This document shows, piece by piece, positions 8,514 to 16,226 of a stretch of 64,000 nt of DNA; within the stretch, counting starts at the first letter, position 1, and every line of letters starts with the position of its first letter. Made by a program: the position numbers and the translations under genes. The notes beneath the pieces are model-generated. The model saw only the letters and a program-made list of their open reading frames with translations, was not told the origin of the DNA and did no database searches. The stretch is from Nostoc sp. CENA543 (lineage in GTDB: Bacteria > Cyanobacteriota > Cyanobacteriia > Cyanobacteriales > Nostocaceae): positions 4,720,501 to 4,784,500 of the forward strand of contig NZ_CP023278.1 in assembly GCF_002896875.1 (NCBI RefSeq), read 5' to 3'.

Positions 8514-9035
8514 ATGATGCAACCTCTTGCTGATACTTCTAATCCTACGCCTAATCTACAGAAATTTTTAGATTTAATTGATCGCGTCACCGCAGCCACA
8601 GGAAAAGATGTCCCAGCAATTGTGAATATAGAACAATTGCGATCGCTTCCTCCAGGTACTTTTGGCAGAAGTTGGGCTGATTTTCTCGACACTCATCAAA
8701 TCCCACCCTTCACCACTGGCCCCCGACGCAAACAACTTCATGACGGCGTTCATGTCCTCACAGGCTACGGTACAGACCCCATTAATGAAGCAGAATTACA
8801 AGCATTTCTGTTGGGAGCTAAATTACAACTAGCCAATATGTTGTTAGGACTAGGACTATTACGTGTCATTCACCGCAATCTCAACTATCTTCAACAATTT
8901 AGCTGGGATAGACTATGGCGAGCTTATCAACGTGGTTGTCAGTCTCAATTTGACCCCGATACCTGGCAACCCGAACTGCTTTGGCATTTACCTTTAGCTG
9001 AAGTCCAAAAAATATTTGTCATAACTCCCAATTAA
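8514..9035 (+). CDS. Coq4-family protein
   Basis: 173-residue protein of the Coq4 family, which in eukaryotes acts in ubiquinone synthesis. The family metal motif HDxxH-x11-E is intact: H76, D77, H80 and E92 (LHDGVHVLTGYGTD...NEAE). Cyanobacteria make plastoquinone and not ubiquinone, so the substrate here is unknown; a role in another prenyl-lipid or quinone modification is possible. An alpha-helical region (GAKLQLANMLLGLGLLRVI) follows the motif. Start ATGATG at 8514 or 8517. A 72-bp gap separates it from the small exported gene upstream. Confidence 0.8.
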   Translation: MMQPLADTSNPTPNLQKFLDLIDRVTAATGKDVPAIVNIEQLRSLPPGTFGRSWADFLDTHQIPPFTTGPRRKQLHDGVHVLTGYGTDPINEAELQAFLLGAKLQLANMLLGLGLLRVIHRNLNYLQQFSWDRLWRAYQRGCQSQFDPDTWQPELLWHLPLAEVQKIFVITPN

Positions 9036-9094
9036 CAGACTTCTTGCAGAAGAACGGGAACGGGGAAATGTTCCCTCCCCTTTCCCATTACCTA

Positions 9095-9195
9095 ATACCA
9101 ATTTTGGATTTTGGATTTTGGATTTTGGATTGAAAACCTAGATTATTAGCCTATTCCCAAATCTCGAAACCATACTACTTACCCCAATTTAGTAT
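9095..9195 (-). repeat. About 100-bp MITE-like repeat, copy A
   Basis: Imperfect terminal inverted repeats (ataccaattttgg at 9095 and ccccaatttagtat ending at 9195) bound a core that is found again, in the other orientation, at 60357-60442. The shared core includes gtttcgagatt, gaatctag-like and aatccaaaat segments. This copy has extra heptamers (ttttgga) inside, which accounts for most of its greater length. It fills the gap between the Coq4-like gene and sipA. Confidence 0.75.
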
Positions 9196-9286
9196 AACTC
9201 CCAACATCACAAAATCTTCCGTCACACCTCTAGTAAAGTTGAAAGTAATGAGCTATGAGTGGTTTAAAACTCCTAGCTCTTTTCGT

Positions 9287-9535
9287 ATGTCTGAAGAATT
9301 TATCATTGGTAGTAAAGTCCGAGTCATAGCATTACCCCCCTATGTCAAAACCGCCGACCCCATGCCTATGCTACGTCCCCCTGATGTCATTCATATAGGT
9401 GAAGAGGGTATAGTTCTTGACCGTCGCCCCGGCGGCTATTGGGGTATTCGCTTTGCTAAGGGAGCTTTTCTTTTAGATAGTCAATACATTGAAAGTATAG
9501 ACAAGCCGCCAGCCAGCAATGAGGCTGAAAGTTGA
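9287..9535 (+). CDS. sipA: SipA, NblS-interacting regulatory protein
   Basis: 82-residue SH3-barrel-like protein matching cyanobacterial SipA (Ssl3451 type): start MSEEFIIGSKVRVIALPPYV, then KTADPMPMLRPPD, GEEGIVLDRRPGGYWGIRFAKG and FLLDSQYIE. SipA binds the sensor kinase NblS (Hik33) and increases its activity toward high-light regulators. The frame is open from 9239 with ATGs at 9239 and 9248, but the family N-terminus begins at 9287. The 17 extra residues cannot be ruled out, as no strong ribosome-binding site decides it. The downstream prxQ gene has an HLR1-type box, which fits the same regulatory circuit. Confidence 0.85.
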   Translation: MSEEFIIGSKVRVIALPPYVKTADPMPMLRPPDVIHIGEEGIVLDRRPGGYWGIRFAKGAFLLDSQYIESIDKPPASNEAES

Positions 9536-9546
9536 AATTGATTGAG

Positions 9547-9567
9547 GACGCGATCAATCGCGTCTTT
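9547..9567 (+). terminator. Hairpin after sipA
   Basis: Perfect 7-bp stem GACGCGA-TCAA-TCGCGTC followed by TTT, 11 bp after the sipA stop. A short, GC-rich, probably weak intrinsic terminator. Confidence 0.55.
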
Positions 9568-9617
9568 AAAGAACTAAAAGTAAGAAGCACTTAAATATAC
9601 CTACAGTTCTGAGCAAG

Positions 9618-9635
9618 AATGTAAACTTATGTAAA
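9618..9635 (-). promoter_or_regulatory. HLR1-type box (RpaB site) before prxQ
   Basis: Read on the minus strand the site is TTTACATA-AG-TTTACATT, which fits every position of the published HLR1 consensus (K-TTACA-WW-NN-K-TTACA-WW) bound by RpaB. It ends 21 bp before the prxQ ATG. The site suggests high-light control of prxQ; the exact promoter was not identified. Confidence 0.6.
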
Positions 9636-9656
9636 GTTGTCATTCTTATCTGCATT

Positions 9657-10214
9657 ATGATTTCCCGACGCAATCTTTTGAATATATTTTTGGTTTGCTG
9701 TTTTACGGTTATCAGTTGGTTAAATTTCGCGCCTGTTACTCATGCACTAGGGGGGAAACTACCTGCAATTAATCAACCTGCACCGGAGTTTACTTTGCCG
9801 ACTAATACAGGAGATGGCCAATTAGGGTTAGCTGATTTGCGTGGTAAGTGGGTAGTTCTGTATTTTTATCCCAAAGATTTTACATCTGGTTGCACGATTG
9901 AAGCCCGTCGTTTTCAGCAGGATTTACCTAAATATGTGGCGAAAAATGTCGAAATAGTCGGTGTTAGTGCTGATGATATCGATTCCCATGCCGAGTTTTG
10001 TGATTCTGAGGGGCTAAAATTTCCGCTTTTAGCTGACACTACCGGTGCTGTGAGTAAAGCTTATGGTTCTTGGCTGGGTTATTTATCTATGCGTCACAGT
10101 TTTATCATTGACCCACAAGGCATCCTCCGGGCTACTTTTGTTAAGGTTAATCCTTCTGTTCACAGTGCAGAAGTCCTGGCGACACTGGAAAAGCTGCAAT
10201 CGGAAGCCTCTTAG
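9657..10214 (+). CDS. Exported peroxiredoxin Q/BCP-type peroxidase
   Basis: 185-residue thiol peroxidase reducing H2O2 and organic peroxides. An N-terminal signal (MISRRNLLNIFLVCCFTVISWLN...THA) predicts the thylakoid lumen or periplasm. The AhpC/TSA domain starts near PAPEFTLP; FYPKDFTSGCT has the peroxidatic Cys at 79. The resolving Cys that PrxQ usually carries five residues later is Arg84 (CTIEARRF), so resolution must use another Cys (C115 in HAEFCDSEG) or an outside thiol. The start at 9657 is the only Met before the signal peptide. An HLR1-type box precedes it. Confidence 0.88.
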   Translation: MISRRNLLNIFLVCCFTVISWLNFAPVTHALGGKLPAINQPAPEFTLPTNTGDGQLGLADLRGKWVVLYFYPKDFTSGCTIEARRFQQDLPKYVAKNVEIVGVSADDIDSHAEFCDSEGLKFPLLADTTGAVSKAYGSWLGYLSMRHSFIIDPQGILRATFVKVNPSVHSAEVLATLEKLQSEAS

Positions 10215-10255
10215 AATTTTGGATTTTGGATTTTGGATTTTAAATTAAAGACTTA

Positions 10256-10390
10256 GGGAACACCAAAAAATAAATTATGCCAAATAAACAGCTTAGTAGG
10301 GTGCGTCAGTATGAATAATCTCTTGGTATAGTTAGGTTTTCTCGCACTGACGCACCCTACAGTTTGGATATTTTTTTATCTGGAAGCCCC
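10256..10390. repeat. MITE with outer TIRs and an inner 15-bp palindrome
   Basis: Outer imperfect terminal repeats (gggaacaccaaaaaataaat... and ...tttttttatctggaagcccc) surround a perfect inner pair gtagggtgcgtcagt (10296-10310) and actgacgcaccctac (10346-10360). The inner unit recurs at 38544-38767, where another element has split it. The outer ends resemble those of 36937-37057. Flanking TTA may be a 3-bp target duplication. Confidence 0.65.
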
Positions 10391-10400
10391 TTAACAGCCG

Positions 10401-10433
10401 TACCCTGATTTTTCGTAGAAATCGGGGTTTTTT
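10401..10433 (+). terminator. Intrinsic terminator
   Basis: Ten-pair stem (accctgattt at 10402-10411 with aaatcggggt at 10419-10428, one G-T pair) and a run of six T. It lies 187 bp after prxQ, past the MITE, and also insulates the ssl1498-family gene. Confidence 0.75.
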
Positions 10434-10513
10434 ATATAAGTAGATTTTATGGATAGTATCAAGTTTTATATGTCAAGTCATCTTGATGTTTTGTAACGAT
10501 ATTGTTATATTTA

Positions 10514-10531
10514 TTTACATAAGTTAACAAG
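10514..10531 (+). promoter_or_regulatory. HLR1-like box before the ssl1498-family gene
   Basis: TTTACATA-AG-TTAACAAG matches the HLR1 consensus in the first half completely and in 6 of 8 positions in the second. It lies 14 bp before the ATG at 10546. Light-harvesting-like genes are known RpaB targets, which makes the imperfect match more believable. Confidence 0.4.
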
Positions 10532-10545
10532 TAAAGGAAAACGAA

Positions 10546-10716
10546 ATGTACACCACCATTAACGAAAGCGGTCAACTCAATAACTACCCCACCGAACCTG
10601 AAATGTACTACGCTGCTTACCCCAATCAGGAACAGCAAAGCCGCTATGCACTTCAAGGTGCGATCGCGACTTTATTTGTGACTGCAATTATCTTGATCGG
10701 TTGTGGTGTCAGCTAA
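10546..10716 (+). CDS. ssl1498-family light-harvesting-like small membrane protein
   Basis: 56-residue protein beginning MYTTINESGQLNNYPTEP, with YYAAYPNQEQQSRYALQG and one transmembrane helix (IATLFVTAIILIGCGVS). This layout is that of the cyanobacterial ssl1498 family, related in style to high-light-inducible (Hli) thylakoid proteins and thought to help photosystem assembly or pigment protection. It is short enough to be missed by length-filtered gene calling. An AGGA ribosome-binding site lies 8 bp upstream. A conserved 65-residue gene follows 59 bp downstream, probably co-transcribed. A HLR1-like box precedes it. Confidence 0.78.
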   Translation: MYTTINESGQLNNYPTEPEMYYAAYPNQEQQSRYALQGAIATLFVTAIILIGCGVS

Positions 10717-10775
10717 TAACGACTGCACACATACCAAAGAATTTAAGAAAATCTAGTAGCTGTGAGGAATTAACA

Positions 10776-10973
10776 ATGTTTGCACCTTTAGTAGTTTTAA
10801 TCCGTAACCTGATGGGCAAAGTACAATTTAATCAATTGCGTGGTAAAGCGATCGCTTTACATTCGCAAGCGATCACTAATTTCTGTAATCGAATTGGTGT
10901 AGAATCCAAGGAAAGACAAAAGTTGATTCGTCTTGCCAAAGATAATGGCAAAAAGCTGGGTTTATTAGCTTAA
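10776..10973 (+). CDS. Small conserved-looking protein of unknown function
   Basis: 65-residue basic protein (MFAPLVVLIRNLMGKVQF...) with a predicted helical body (RGKAIALHSQAITNFCNRIGVESKERQKLIRLAKDNGKKLGLLA). The start at 10776 has GAGG 8 bp upstream; the longer frame from 10701 would overlap the ssl1498-family gene and is rejected. It follows that gene, so a photosynthesis-related role is plausible by context only. Its stop directly abuts the stop of the convergent gene at 10974. Confidence 0.7.
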   Translation: MFAPLVVLIRNLMGKVQFNQLRGKAIALHSQAITNFCNRIGVESKERQKLIRLAKDNGKKLGLLA

Positions 10974-12212
10974 TTAACGTAAACCATCATTATCTATTGC
11001 GCTGTATGCGTCATTGGGAGCGAGTCCCAACCAAGGATCAGAACTGGGAGTGAGAAATAATTGTGCGTATACTTTTTCATTAAGTAACGCCACGTTATCA
11101 GTCTGATTACCTTCTACAAACCATTGATGAATTTGACTGTGCAGCATATATTCGTTTCTGACTGTATCTAAAGCCATTGCTGCTTCAAAATTCTGCACTA
11201 ATCTGGGTAAATTATTCTGTTTAGTTTTAGCTTTGATTAAAGCCACACTATTATCATCTAATTGTGCCTCAACAGTATAAAGTTGAGCAATCCTATTCCA
11301 AGCATCTTCGTTGGTAATTCTGACTAGGTTATCGCGATCGCTGCTAGGTTGAATACTTCTCAGTAATGGACGTTCTACCATCATTTTAGATACTGCTATC
11401 GGTGCAGCAATTCCTGCTGTAGCTGGCTGACTCGGATTAACTGAAGCTGTGCGTTCAGGGGGAGACTGTATCCCTAATTTCGATAAATCAGCTCGCCATT
11501 GGGTTTCAATTGCTTGCAGGCGATCGCTATGGTATTTTTGTAAAAAAGCATTACGGTTTGCACTGGGAAGTCTGCTATATTCCTTAGCTGCAATTTCAGC
11601 TTGCTGGAGTTGTTTTAAAAAAGCTTTCGGCCCATACAATCCAGGAATAGCATCAATCGGACGACCGGAACTATCTAAAACGTAGTGAATACTATTACCT
11701 GTAATTGTCCGTTCTAACTTGCGACCATCGCCAAAATCAACTGTAACTTTAGGCGCAGGACGCACTGACTCCCAGTGGAGAATAAAACGGTCTTGCAGCA
11801 TTTTGGATATTTCTGCATTGGGGTAAAGTGCGACTCTAAAAAAGCGACTATTCGCACAGCTTAAATCTTGGTCGAGTTTACCTAACAACCGCAGAGATAA
11901 AATCGGTTTACCACTAGCTTGAGCTGCTGCTTTAGCCTGTGCTAAATCTGTATACCAATATAAGCGAGAGGCGTAACAGTCTCGTTGCTGACAAAGTGCA
12001 TCTAAAGCTGTCCTCACTTGAGGATCATTAAGTTGGTTAGCATGAATCTTTAGAAATCTTTGTAAGCCTTTCGATCCCTGTTTTCGCAATGTAGCAACTT
12101 CTTGAGATAGTTGAGATGGGGAATTTACCGGAGTGATAGCATCAGCAGGTTGGATGCAACTCAAGCTGAGGAATGCTAATACAAATAAATTTTTATAGCT
12201 GCTGATTTTCAT
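10974..12212 (-). CDS. Exported thioredoxin-fold-like protein
   Basis: 412-residue protein with a signal peptide (MKISSYKNLFVLAFLSLSCIQPADA). Residues about 90-190 look like a thioredoxin-like domain without the CxxC motif: AQAKAAAQASGKPILSLRLLG, then a helix and FILHWESVRPAPK, a Y-V-L-D-S strand and PGLYGP. The C-terminal third (after a Pro/Ala linker at about 255-290) is of unknown fold. Four cysteines in the exported part (CQQRDC, LSCANS) may form disulfides. The gene stands alone. A periplasmic redox or structural role is possible, but I do not recognise the family precisely. Confidence 0.7.
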   Translation of the reverse strand: MKISSYKNLFVLAFLSLSCIQPADAITPVNSPSQLSQEVATLRKQGSKGLQRFLKIHANQLNDPQVRTALDALCQQRDCYASRLYWYTDLAQAKAAAQASGKPILSLRLLGKLDQDLSCANSRFFRVALYPNAEISKMLQDRFILHWESVRPAPKVTVDFGDGRKLERTITGNSIHYVLDSSGRPIDAIPGLYGPKAFLKQLQQAEIAAKEYSRLPSANRNAFLQKYHSDRLQAIETQWRADLSKLGIQSPPERTASVNPSQPATAGIAAPIAVSKMMVERPLLRSIQPSSDRDNLVRITNEDAWNRIAQLYTVEAQLDDNSVALIKAKTKQNNLPRLVQNFEAAMALDTVRNEYMLHSQIHQWFVEGNQTDNVALLNEKVYAQLFLTPSSDPWLGLAPNDAYSAIDNDGLR

Positions 12213-12355
12213 ATTATTTTCTCAAGTGCAAGGAGCATTACATAAATTAGGTGTAATATGCCAGTTATATGCACACCGTCTAACTAATAATGAAGGAACA
12301 AGCATTACCAAAGTTTCCAGCTACCAATGAGAACAGGGTAAATAATTCAAGGTTT

Positions 12356-12401
12356 GTAGTAAGGACTAAAGTCCTTTCTTGAGGACTAAAGTCCTTACTA
12401 C
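12356..12401. repeat. Palindromic 'aggacttYagtcc' repeat, copy 1
   Basis: gtagtaaggactaaagtcc and ggactaaagtccttactac form a 46-bp dyad that contains smaller dyads. Related copies lie at 38635-38682 and, as a half, at 50793-50818. The flanks (aatgagaacagg at 12326 and cctattctcatt near 12430) are also inverted, so it may be the core of a larger element. Confidence 0.6.
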
Positions 12402-12443
12402 GAACGCTATCTTATTATTTTGTTAAATAGCCTATTCTCATTT

Positions 12444-13691
12444 TCATTGGGACTGATTTTTGTGACTACCTAAACAAACTTGCTCATAACGTTGTCCGGC
12501 GATTTCCCAGGTAAATTGTTTTTCGACTAATTGTCTCCCGTTATGAGATAGTTCTGCTCTCAGTGATGGATGATCGAATAATTCACTAATCGCGTCAACG
12601 TATTCTGCGGGGTGATTGGCTCTCAATGCAGCTAATGGTACACCATCACCATCTACATTTAGTCCTTCTAAACCGCGATCGCTTGCTACTGTGGGTACAC
12701 CCGCGGCCATAGCTTCCAGAGTTTTATTTTTGATGCCGAAACCTGTGCGTAATGGCACAACACACACAGTAGATTTATGTAGATAATCTGCCATCACAGG
12801 GACGCGTCCCAAGACTTTGACACCAGGAATTTTTTCTAGACTTAAAACCTCTGGTGTAGGTCTAGCACCTACAATACTAAAGGTTGCATCAGGATAACGG
12901 TTTTGCAGTTCTGGGAAGACAGCGAAGGCAAAAAATCTAGCTGCGTCGATGTTGTGGGAAGCATCCATCGCGCCGACAAAGATTAAACTGTGTCCCCCTG
13001 GGTCTTGGTGACGATAGGGAAATAAGTCTAAATCTACACCGTTGGGAATCACTTGAATGTCAATGTCAGGACGCAGTTTGAGGAATTCTTGGCGGTCATC
13101 TTCCGTGGTGACGACGATATTAGAAAATTTACTACAGTATCGCTGCTCGTAACGCTTCAAAACCAAGGTAAGATAGAGGCGATCGCGCAAAGCATTAGCA
13201 GCTGCACCCATTTCTAAATGATCCCGTATCCAGCCGTACACTGAACTATGCACATCAATCACCGTATTCACTTGATGGCGAAATTCGGGACGGATATAAA
13301 TTTCATTGACACTGTGTTCACAGGTAATCACATCATATTTTTGTTCACGCACACAATTATCAACAAACGCCTGAATTTCCGGCGAATAGCGATGGAGAAC
13401 ATTCGGTGGTGTCGCCTTAGTGACTGATTCTAGGAAGCGTCCCGTTTTCGCCAACAACCCAGCCACAGGATTTTGAGATTGGGGATCTGGTGGTAAGGGG
13501 AAAATCAATAATTCATTAACATACTTGCGTAACTCTTCTACTTCCACATCAGACACACTTTTATTGTACTGAGTTACCAATGTCACATCATGATTTTGCT
13601 GGAGGTATTTCAGTAAATTAAAAGTTCTAATTTCCGTACCACCCCGACTTGGTGGATAAGGAAAAGTCGATGAAAGCATGAGAATACGCAT
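12444..13691 (-). CDS. Glycosyltransferase, GT4 type
   Basis: 415-residue GT-B glycosyltransferase that likely transfers a sugar from a nucleotide-sugar donor onto a cell-surface or lipid acceptor. The N-terminal acceptor half has the start RILMLSSTFPYPPSRGGTEIR; the donor half has VIPNGVDLDLF, LIFVGAMD and the EAMAAGVPTVASDRGLEGL segment with the E-x7-E-type spacing of GT4 enzymes. No transmembrane helix is seen. It is divergent from a GT2-type gene 530 bp away, suggesting a small polysaccharide or glycolipid locus. Acceptor and sugar are unknown. Confidence 0.88.
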   Translation of the reverse strand: MRILMLSSTFPYPPSRGGTEIRTFNLLKYLQQNHDVTLVTQYNKSVSDVEVEELRKYVNELLIFPLPPDPQSQNPVAGLLAKTGRFLESVTKATPPNVLHRYSPEIQAFVDNCVREQKYDVITCEHSVNEIYIRPEFRHQVNTVIDVHSSVYGWIRDHLEMGAAANALRDRLYLTLVLKRYEQRYCSKFSNIVVTTEDDRQEFLKLRPDIDIQVIPNGVDLDLFPYRHQDPGGHSLIFVGAMDASHNIDAARFFAFAVFPELQNRYPDATFSIVGARPTPEVLSLEKIPGVKVLGRVPVMADYLHKSTVCVVPLRTGFGIKNKTLEAMAAGVPTVASDRGLEGLNVDGDGVPLAALRANHPAEYVDAISELFDHPSLRAELSHNGRQLVEKQFTWEIAGQRYEQVCLGSHKNQSQ

Positions 13692-14046
13692 AGATGAGCC
13701 TTAGATGGGTTAGTATTTTTTATAACTTTTATACTTTACTTGTAAAATATAGCGGCAAATCATCTCAATATTCAAATGTGCTATTGACTCATCAGCAAAC
13801 CTCACCACTCACCATTCACTACTCAGCACGGGCTAAACGCCCCGCTTCCGCTAACAGCACTCAGCACTCACCACTTACCACTTTCACGCTAAGATTGCTG
13901 TAGGCAAAATCTAGATACTCTTGATATACTGACCGATTGACAAGTGTATAAATATTTTTATCTATGTAAACAATAGCGGTAATCAAAATCATCTGCATAT
14001 TATGTAGGATTCCTACTAGATTTTTGAACAGATACGTAGATAAGTA
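13692..14046. other. Intergenic region with dispersed repeat text
   Basis: Between the two glycosyltransferase genes. About 13785-13885 holds a dispersed non-coding repeat (actcatcagcaaacctcacc..., then acgggctaaacgccccgcttccgctaac). Weak ORFs on both strands here have no family features and read through the repeat. Confidence 0.5.
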
Positions 14047-14123
14047 AGGTGTGTTAGCGACAGCGTAACGCACCTAACACCAAGGCCTTTGGTGCGTTAC
14101 GGCTAAAGCCTAACACACCCTAC
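14047..14123. repeat. MITE-like hairpin
   Basis: About 30-bp imperfect terminal inverted repeats (aggtgtgttagcgacagcg... and ...ctaaagcctaacacaccct) with a central near-palindrome caccaaggcctttggtg. This kind of element is frequent in heterocystous cyanobacterial genomes. Confidence 0.65.
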
Positions 14124-14221
14124 TGGACTACATATACTTAGATTTTCCTTCAAATAAAATCGGATTCCTATAAATAGATTTAAGCCAGGAATTTTATTTA
14201 ATATTTTGCACCAAAAAAACT

Positions 14222-15175
14222 ATGAATAATCAACCTTTACTCTCGATAATTACGCCAACCTTGGGAAAATTTTCTGATTATTGGTTAGAAAATCTGCTGA
14301 AAATAGAAGGTTCTGTGCAGTTTGTTTTAGTTTATCCGCCAAACGTAAAAATTAAAGCAATTGATGATCCTAGAGTCACAGCTATAGTTAGTCCCTATAA
14401 AGGAGAAATGCCACAGAGATTTGTGGGCTTACTCAATGCTCAAGGTAAATATATTTTAGCCTTAGATGATGATGATTATGTACATCCACAAGTTTGTTCA
14501 GCAGTCGAGAAATACTTTCACCGATTTCCTGAAAGTTGGGTTTTGAGATTACAAAAACTCAATATTGATATGAAGGACGAAGTGAGGATTAAACAAGCTT
14601 GGGAAGAAATTCCTGATGTTGACCAATTAGAAATTTGCAAAAAAACACCGGAAAACCCCTATCCTTATAATCAAGGTAACTTTCAAGGTTTATTAGAAGT
14701 TCCCATTGCACCTTTAGATAAAAACTTTGATTGGCGTTATTTATTCTGGCCTTTTATTAATAGAACTGATAATAATGGCTATCACTTTGAGAACTTTAAT
14801 AATATTGTGTGGCGTAACGATATAATTCAGCAAGCATTACCAGAACTTTCCCAAGCCACCAAGGTTTTAGGTGCAGTAACCTGGATACCATCAAGCGGAT
14901 TTGATAGATTATCTGGTTTATTTGTGCAAGCAAATTTATTTGAAAAAGATGCGATTATCGGTCACTGGATGCCAAAGCCAGAACAAATTAGATATATAGA
15001 TAAAGACCCTGCTTTAAAGCCACCGAGATTTCATGTAATTTCTGATGTGTTGCTAGTGAAGCATTTCCCGAAATACGGTTATTTATGGAATTTGGTATTT
15101 AGTAAGCTTTATGGTGTTCCGAGAACAGTAGGAAAAGTAATGAAGTTGAAGTTAGGGAAGACACCACAGAAGTAA
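14222..15175 (+). CDS. Glycosyltransferase, GT2 type
   Basis: 317-residue GT-A-fold glycosyltransferase. The N-terminus LLSIITPTLGKFSDYW starts the fold, and YILALDDDDYVHP (about residues 79-91) holds the metal-binding Asp cluster. The C-terminal part (GHWMPKPEQIRYIDKDPALKPP...) is not assigned. The usual GT2 C-terminal motifs are unclear, so the sub-family is unknown. It is divergent from the GT4 gene and precedes the unusual three-gene operon by 144 bp; no link between them is implied. Confidence 0.8.
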   Translation: MNNQPLLSIITPTLGKFSDYWLENLLKIEGSVQFVLVYPPNVKIKAIDDPRVTAIVSPYKGEMPQRFVGLLNAQGKYILALDDDDYVHPQVCSAVEKYFHRFPESWVLRLQKLNIDMKDEVRIKQAWEEIPDVDQLEICKKTPENPYPYNQGNFQGLLEVPIAPLDKNFDWRYLFWPFINRTDNNGYHFENFNNIVWRNDIIQQALPELSQATKVLGAVTWIPSSGFDRLSGLFVQANLFEKDAIIGHWMPKPEQIRYIDKDPALKPPRFHVISDVLLVKHFPKYGYLWNLVFSKLYGVPRTVGKVMKLKLGKTPQK

Positions 15176-15319
15176 TTGTGTATCTCTTTGGGAATAAATT
15201 TGCGATCGCTCGATATTAACTCACCACTGGTAACAATTAGAGCTACTATATAAGAGAGTGTGTAAATTATTGCTTATTGGGCTAGAGTAGTTAGGTTGTA
15301 GATGCTCTAAATTACCAGT

Positions 15320-16168
15320 ATGGACACAAATGAATTAAAGTTCCTCTTAAAGCTATTGGGATTTTCCAACTATCGTGCTGGACTGAGTGCAAATGCCTTT
15401 AGTAGTTTTAAAGGGAAGGATAAAATTTGTCGAGCATTGGGCGATCGCGAACTGGTAGACTATTCCCGTGAGATTGCCACAGTTAAAATTTTATCTCCTG
15501 GTCAAGCCTTGCTGAAACTCCCACCAGGACAGTTACCCATCACCGACAAAGAACGGAAGGTGCTGGAGAAAATCAGTAGTGCTGGTAAAATCGCACCCAG
15601 CAAAATTACCTCAGTCAAAGCTGCTGAACGAGACGCGATATTCAAAACCCTCAGTGAACGGGGATTGATTGAAACTGAATTACAACGTAAAAAAAATGGG
15701 GCTGAGGTGTGGCTAACTGAAAGAGGAGTTGAATTTTTACGGGATGACTACACACCAAACAAAAGTTCTAATCCTGTTATCAGTCAAGAACTGCTGGGAA
15801 ACTATCTCCGATTTTTACGCAAGACTTTGCGCGTTAAGCCAGAAACAGAATCTATTTTGTCTATTCCCACTGTTGAGTCATCAGTTGAAACGATTATCAA
15901 TATCACTGATGAAGAAATTTTACAAACTATTGAGAAATTAGACAAAGAATTGGGTACACAAAATTATTTACCCATCTTTCATCTACGGCAAAAATTACAA
16001 CCACCACTCTCACGCGATGAATTAGATCAAGCTTTGTATCGGTTGCAAAAGAATGATCTAATTGAACTGAGTACATTGTTAGATCCTACACCATATACAA
16101 CAGAACAGTTAAATAGTGGTATTCCACAGAATATAGGTGGTTCGTTGTTTTTTCTCAGTGTTAATTAA
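15320..16168 (+). CDS. Multi-winged-helix protein, first gene of the FtsK-fusion operon
   Basis: 282-residue soluble protein with no catalytic motif. At least two winged-helix-like units can be read: about 73-137 (ITDKERKVLEKISS ... SKITSVKAAERDAIFKTLSERGLIETEL ... VWLTERGVEFL) and about 215-270 (QNYLPIFHLRQKL, SRDELDQALYRLQKNDLIELS). The N-terminus (ELKFLLKLLGFSNYRAGLSANAF) is also helical and its pattern (KICRALGDRELVDYSRE) is like a third. It likely binds DNA or acts as an adaptor. The ATPase gene follows after 58 bp and the nuclease-FtsK fusion after that. I cannot assign a named family. Confidence 0.75.
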   Translation: MDTNELKFLLKLLGFSNYRAGLSANAFSSFKGKDKICRALGDRELVDYSREIATVKILSPGQALLKLPPGQLPITDKERKVLEKISSAGKIAPSKITSVKAAERDAIFKTLSERGLIETELQRKKNGAEVWLTERGVEFLRDDYTPNKSSNPVISQELLGNYLRFLRKTLRVKPETESILSIPTVESSVETIINITDEEILQTIEKLDKELGTQNYLPIFHLRQKLQPPLSRDELDQALYRLQKNDLIELSTLLDPTPYTTEQLNSGIPQNIGGSLFFLSVN

Positions 16169-16226
16169 CACTTATCTTCATGATTTTGCCTTGTAGTTCA
16201 GGTTGCTCACTCACCAAAATTTAAAT

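Noticed and set aside
10701-10775. N-terminal extension of the 10776 gene
   Set aside because: It overlaps the ssl1498-family gene and the text is not protein-like; GAGG supports the start at 10776.
13694-14073. Two ORFs between the glycosyltransferase genes
   Set aside because: They read through dispersed repeats and have no recognisable domains.
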